A stretch of 58,000 nt of DNA, taken from assembly GCA_029204225.1 (NCBI GenBank), contig CM055102.1, forward strand, positions 41,941,229-41,999,228, written 5' to 3'. The translations under genes were made by a program, and so were the position numbers. Shown here piece by piece: positions 53,288-58,000 of this stretch (positions are counted from its first letter, which is position 1; every line of letters begins with the position of its first letter). Below the pieces are notes generated by a model. The model searched no databases, was not told the DNA's origin, and saw only the letters and a program-made list of their open reading frames with translations. The stretch is from Diphasiastrum complanatum. Lineage: Eukaryota; Streptophyta; Lycopodiopsida; Lycopodiales; Lycopodiaceae.

Positions 53288-54103
53288 TGTGAAAAATTGT
53301 CAAAAGTCTATCTTGGTTATTTTATGATTTTATGTTTGTGAGTACATTACACATGTGTAGAGCATGTTCCCACGTGTAAAATAGTTAGAAATAGTTTATA
53401 ATGTTGACTTTAGGGGTATCATAAAGATTGCTAGTCAAGCATCTTGGTGTCACTAGGTGACAGGTCCAATTTTGGCTTTAGAGGTCAAATGGTTAAGAAC
53501 ACATATTTTGTCATGCTTAGGCCAAACTTCAATTGTGATGTAACTCAAGGTAGTTAGGTTGCTTACACATCAAGTTTAGGTTTGATGAGTGATGCACCAT
53601 ATGTGGTGGCAAAAGTCAAAAGGTCCAATCATAAGAGAGAGATGTGTTGGAAGGGTCCAATCAAAAGTGAGAGATGTTACATCACACATCCAATAGGATT
53701 AGAGAGGCTATGTTTAAGGGATCCAATAGGAATTAAGCTTGGATCTCCACAAGTTTCTATATGTACCTTCATTAATGTATGAGAGATCTATGAGTTTTTG
53801 AGTCAATTTGAAAATTTGCCAATTTTGCTTGTATTGCCTTCTCTCTAGATGAGCCCAAAAGTGGTATTTTCTCTCTCTACCTAAGGAGATGAGCTTGTTG
53901 GGACTTAGTTTATTTCATGAAATCTTCTTCCACACGTGTGAAACACCTTTTGGTAATGAATGAATGTATGTAGAATGGTCTTTTTGCCTTAGATCTATTC
54001 ATTGATCTTAAATTTCAATCAGTAGGTGATCTATAGTGCACGAGCCAAGCTTAGGAGATCAATTTCACACATTATGACATTCTCACATGTGTGAATTTTC
54101 ACA
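53288..54103 (+). mobile_element. Copia D-family 5' LTR
   Basis: Starts TGTGAAAAATTGTC and ends GAATTTTCACA directly at a perfect primer-binding site. It shares with the copia D LTR the CCAAT repeats (53625, 53657, 53690 and 53723; steps 32, 33 and 33), the CT-rich block, the CACACGTGTG palindrome (about 53932) and the TTAGGAGATCA block. Length is 816 bp. No matching 3' LTR is seen in the window. Confidence 0.82.
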
Positions 54104-54115
54104 TGGTATCAGAGC
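54104..54115 (+). other. Primer-binding site after the D-family LTR
   Basis: TGGTATCAGAGC abuts the LTR's terminal CA with no gap. The following ~390 bp look like an untranslated leader with no gag, so the element is truncated. Confidence 0.9.
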
Positions 54116-54503
54116 ATACCTAAGTATTTGATGCATGTTTCATCCAGAGTTTCAAAAATTTCATGAAAATCAAGATCTAGAGAGTGTTGATTGCCTCTCC
54201 CATGCTATCTCAAGCAAATTTGGATCAAGAGGGTTCATTATCATAATGATTGAATCATTCCAGGTACTGTACGGAATTCCGTGCTCAGGCACGTGTGAAG
54301 TACAGCCAAGTTCATTTGGAAAGTTTTCTTCCAAGTTAGATCCAAATTTGGTGCTAGATAGCTTGTTTGAAATGTAGTTTTGTCTAGTTTTTGTAGCAAT
54401 TTGTTTCAATCCATTTGGTAGAGCCAATCAAAAGTTATAAGCTTTTGAAGAGGGTTAGGTAGGGCACCTAGACCTGTGTGGACACATTTGGCTTGATTAT
54501 ATC

Positions 54504-55600
54504 TTGCTAAAAAAATTCAAGAAGAGGCTTGCCAATGTCATCTATTTGAGATCTAGTCAACTCTTGATACTAGTGGTCCTATTTTCAGTATGCGGCAGGC
54601 AGCCTCGGATCGCCTTGGAAAGGGTCATGCTCCCCTCATCTAGCTTGAGACATTTTGCTTCTGGAGATATATTCATGATGCTACCGCTCTTTTGCCGCAT
54701 TATATATATACAAAGAGTATATTCTTACCTTGCAATTACATCTTCGAGATTACTATACGATCAGGGAGTTCATTTCTCATGGTATTCTCATGTTGCACGC
54801 CTCTTGAGCACATTTGGTATTCTAGTCTCTGATCTCCCAACAGGCACTCATGAGTATATTAGACGGATTATATATCGGGCCTATATCCAACATACCAATT
54901 GAGCGTTAAGCCAGATTTCTATCGAACATGTTTTTTGGATTTTGATGGAGCAAGTTTTCCTATACGTGCACACTACCAAAACTATGGACTTTCGCACTGT
55001 TTACGATTTACTCTTGGATAGTTTCGGGTTTCTTCCCACCAGCTTGCTATTGAGACTAGTCGCTACCAAGGTACTCCACGAGCAGACAGACTATGTCAGA
55101 TGTGTGCCTTGAGAGAGGTTGAGTTGGAGCAACATTTCCTTTTCAAATGTCCCACTTACTATGACGTTATCATTGCCTCTTTAGGGATACATCTACTTTA
55201 CGCTCTCTCATCACTTATGTGGATCCTAGATGTGTTGCCCTTACGATATATGAGATGTCCTTGCCACGGAGAGCCCAGGATCCAGTGGATGGTGAGTGGT
55301 TCACAGTGTTAGATTACGGACTTTTTCACTCGTCGCCATCCACGAGCAAATTCAGAATCAAATCATGACATAGACATTGATCTAGCCCATCGTGATCAGA
55401 GACAGTGTTTGACATCAGGTATTATCATTGTTCGAGCGCATGCGTCTACCAGGAGAGCTTGTCGTCAGAGATACCATCCTCATCATAGTCAGTGTTCACG
55501 GAGACGACATAGTCGTCAACAGCGTCCACCTTCTACCACAGTATCATTTTCTGGGCTGCGTATTACAAACTTCTTCAATAATCCCAACTGATATCACATA
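54504..55600 (+). pseudogene. Non-LTR-type retroelement C-terminal region (copy 2)
   Basis: Broken frames read DIFMMLPLFCRIIYIQRVYS and STFGILVSDLPTGTHEYIRR, then across frames FRVSSHQLAIETSRYQGTPR, ADRLCQMCALREVELEQHFL and FKCPTYYDV (about 55030-55165). The last block is the typical C-terminal zinc-knuckle region of reverse-transcriptase-type polyproteins (RxCxxC..VEDExHFLxxCPxY). No RT catalytic core is present. Several stops and frame changes show inactivation. It differs from copy 1 at 44635, so at least two families are present. Confidence 0.65.
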
Positions 55601-55782
55601 CAGTTCCATCTCTTGTATATAGTTTCGTTGATGCATTTCTTTCAATTATAGACATTATGTATTTCAGTTTATATCTCTTTACTTGTTTTGCAGAGTTACT
55701 ATGCTCCCATGTTTCTACACACTTGAGATGTATTATTGTCTTATATGCTTTTTGGCATCAGAAGACATTAATAAAGCTTTCT

Positions 55783-55786
<4 letters not shown>

Positions 55787-55829
<43 letters not shown>
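55787..55829. repeat. (CT)n microsatellite
   Basis: About 20 CT units, some 190 bp after the retroelement remnant. Confidence 0.96.
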
Positions 55830-55832
<3 letters not shown>

Positions 55833-57234
55833 ACACATTATCACTATTTTTCATTCCGAAACCTTAAAAACCTCTAACCCTAAAAAAACTTCGGAACAAA
55901 ATACATCCAACCAAAAATGTCAAAGGATCTATATCGAAACAATACTGTAGAATTCAATAAACAAAAAATCTTAGCCAACCAACACTGCTTATGTCGCATC
56001 AGTGCCCAAGCACAAGTTGCTATCTGGGTTTCAAAGGAATTAAAATAAAATCAAAAACTCTAAGTTTCAAGGTTGGTATGTACAATGCAGGCAACCTACA
56101 ACACTGAAATTATCCTGGTCACTTCCCTCTAGAAATTTGAATTAATGATTTTCATCATTCCCCTTCTTTCAAAGAAGACGTCCAAGTCACAAATTAGGCA
56201 GTAACCAATAACTTATATGAAACAAATGCACCTCTGACAACCAATGAAAGAGAATCCCAAGGGCCTATCTATATTTATTTATGTAGATGATTCATATGAG
56301 CATAACTACATTCATCAGTGATTCATATCAAACAAATAGACCTCGACTATTATGTTAACCCGAAAGTCTTACATTTTAGGAAGTTTATATGATCAGTACA
56401 GAGTTTTTTATGATGAGCATCATGCCTCCTAAAGTGATATTCAAACTTGGTACGTTAAAAGTTTTCAGTTATAGGCGGCATGCCTCTTACAGCAATATTC
56501 AAACTCCGTGTTTTGATGAAGTAATCACATAGCAAACTCCACCAATTTCTCACCCCAAAAAAAAAAGAAAAACTGAGCAGTTATAATCTTCTTTACTTCG
56601 TAAGAATTTGCTTAATCACAAATTGTATGTCTCAAATTCCAAATGACTGTCACTCATTGTTGTAATCTTTCAAATATTCCAACACGTTAAGCCAAGTCCA
56701 ATCTTTTCTGCCAAGCAACGGCGAGCCAAGTCCAGTGTGATCTACTTTTTGAGAAGATCAAAACTTTCCTAACGTATGATTACAGGTGGAATAAGCAACA
56801 GGTTAAAAAACAGGGATTCGAAAATGGCATGCAGATAAAAGGCACAGATAAGTTAGAGCATATTTACAATATTTCGAAGAATTTTATTATAACTTAGTAG
56901 AACAACTATGTTGGCCACATCTCACACAGGAAAGCAATTATTTTCACATTGATGATAAGTTGTGACAATTGACGGCAACTCTTGAGCTGCTAATTGGCAG
57001 CTACAACAAATGTTTATAGAATCCCTTGCAAAATCAATGAAAATTGTACGACATCTAAGAAGGTAGGCAATCCTGCTCTTGCACCAGGTATTCAGATATT
57101 CCAGCTAGAAAATTTATAAAGGAAGTTCAAAGTCAACAATTTAATGGGTGTTAGTCTACGGGGAACACTGCAAATTGGTTTTAAACAACAAAGCTACAAG
57201 GAGAAACGGACAGGCAGGGAACTGGTGTCAAACC
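55830..57234. other. AT-rich DNA 3' of the zinc-ribbon exon
   Basis: No gene was seen. A short imperfect direct repeat (CATGCCTCCTAAAGTGATAT at 56421 and CATGCCTCTTACAGCAATAT at 56480) is present. Part may be the 3' UTR of the minus-strand exon. Confidence 0.45.
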
Positions 57235-57471
57235 TTAAGCTACCTCCACTCCATGCAAGGTGAGCTTGCCTTCCATAGCATCCTTTTTCAGTTTACAGCT
57301 GGGGCACAGAAAAGGACCTTCCCAAGGACTTGCACTCACCGAAAAGAATGAACCAGCACGAAGGCTAATACCCTCACTAACGGACAGATTCGTCTGGCAT
57401 ATTGCACAGTTGAACAATCCCTGGTCTCCAAATATCTCAGGCTCTGATGTTAATCTGTCATCATTCCATAG
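57235..57471 (-). CDS. Last exon of a zinc-ribbon-containing host gene (partial)
   Basis: On the minus strand an open frame of 78 codons ends in TAG at 57235. It reads LWNDDRLTSEPEIFGDQG, LFNCAICQTNLSVSEGISLR and SPWEGPFLCPSCKLKKDAME. Two Cys-X2-Cys pairs (CAIC and CPSC, 30 residues apart) suggest a treble-clef or zinc-ribbon fold. No stop or frameshift interrupts it, unlike most frames here. It ends naturally and starts after a possible splice acceptor (TAATATTGTGAG, 57472-57483); an in-frame stop just upstream means the exon must start near there. It would be the C-terminus of a protein whose other exons lie beyond the window or are unreadable. I do not recognise the family with confidence. 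Confidence 0.55.
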   Translation of the reverse strand, partial: LWNDDRLTSEPEIFGDQGLFNCAICQTNLSVSEGISLRAGSFFSVSASPWEGPFLCPSCKLKKDAMEGKLTLHGVEVA

Positions 57472-57483
57472 CTCACAATATTA

Positions 57484-58000
57484 GATCCAGCTAGCAGGGT
57501 CAGCCATACTCTGCTTACAAACAAGTTCAGAGAGTTGAAAATTCAATCCTTATATCTGGTTACCAAGGTTAGCTTTTAGAGAAACCCGTGCATCAATATA
57601 TATCCAGTGACAGCAAAAATGTATCCCTACTTGTAAATGCATGCTAGGATACTATCTACAAATCAAAGATGATTCTGGGTTTTTGACATGGAACGTTTTC
57701 TTTTTTTTTAATATGGGTGTCAAAACAGGTCTTTTGATGCGGGATTTGATGGCAACATTTGCAAAAAAAGTTATGTACTGTAGGAGCCTACTTATCCCTG
57801 ATAATAGCCTAAGTAGCACCGGAATGGAGCTCTGGACCTCCACATTCCAGAACACTTTGTTTTGGAACTCCGGAACACTGTTCCCCAAAAAAATGAAATT
57901 TCTTTTGTGAATGGCTCCATGTCCTAGTTTAGTTATTAGTAATTTTTAAGGAGTTATCAATACTATAGCAAGTTGTTCTTCTGATTAACAATTGTTGTTG
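57484..58000. other. Presumed intron or intergenic DNA
   Basis: No exon is readable. A short GC-richer patch near 57820-57890 has partly self-complementary words (GGAATGGAGCTC, CCACATTCC, GTTCCGGA-like). Confidence 0.4.

Noticed and set aside
57442-57460. Part match to a minus-strand primer-binding site near the zinc-ribbon exon (GCTCTGATG)
   Set aside because: Only nine bases match and no LTR edge adjoins.

Overview
The window looks like repeat-dense nuclear DNA of a land plant. Supporting signs are plant-type primer-binding sites (TGGTATCAGAGC, complementary to initiator tRNA-Met), short CCCTAAA telomere-type tracts, long CT, CA and TA microsatellites, a Helitron with a plant-type 3' terminus, and AT-rich introns with GT..AG borders. 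The species cannot be named from sequence alone. A non-seed plant such as a fern or lycophyte is only a weak guess. Almost every recognisable protein is a transposable-element product, and nearly all are decayed.

Layout. 1-8.4 kb: AT-rich intergenic DNA, then a minus-strand degenerate Ty3/gypsy-like copy (about 4.99-8.44 kb). 8.5-10 kb: a collapsed Ty1/copia element (PBS, gag, then RNase H tail). 10-13.4 kb: non-coding. 14-22 kb: a copia LTR and gag interrupted by a 6-kb gypsy element with recognisable LTRs, PBS and polypurine tract. 22.1-23.9 kb: a minus-strand copia pol remnant. 23.94-28.69 kb: the best preserved element, a copia gag-pol frame (copia D) with one internal stop codon and a 740-bp 3' LTR, but no 5' LTR. 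28.7-34.1 kb: nested copia fragments. 34.9-37.5 kb: a possible promoter, a four-copy 190-bp tandem repeat in what may be a leader intron, and a decayed protein-kinase-like gene. 37.5-39.2 kb: LTR fragments around an unrecognised reading frame. 39.9-42.4 kb: a minus-strand gene of unknown function, with three GT-AG introns visible, split by a solo LTR with a perfect 5-bp target duplication. 42.7-43.8 kb: a 1.1-kb element with 28-bp inverted termini. 44.6-45.9 and 54.5-55.6 kb: C-terminal remnants of non-LTR-type retroelements. 45.9-47.3 kb: minus-strand copia gag. 48.6-52.0 kb: Helitron helicase and 3' terminus. 57.2-57.5 kb: a minus-strand zinc-ribbon exon that looks like a host gene's last exon.

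How the parts relate. Insertions are nested. The gypsy element sits in copia C. Copia D appears to have landed in a minus-strand copia C-type LTR. An LTR landed in the YIDD reverse-transcriptase motif of copia B. Two oppositely oriented copia C-type pol copies share the same internal RT deletion, which suggests spread of a non-autonomous derivative. The host-like candidates are the unknown multi-exon gene, the kinase-like pseudogene and the zinc-ribbon exon. All calls come from reading motifs by eye; no alignment, expression data or database search was available.
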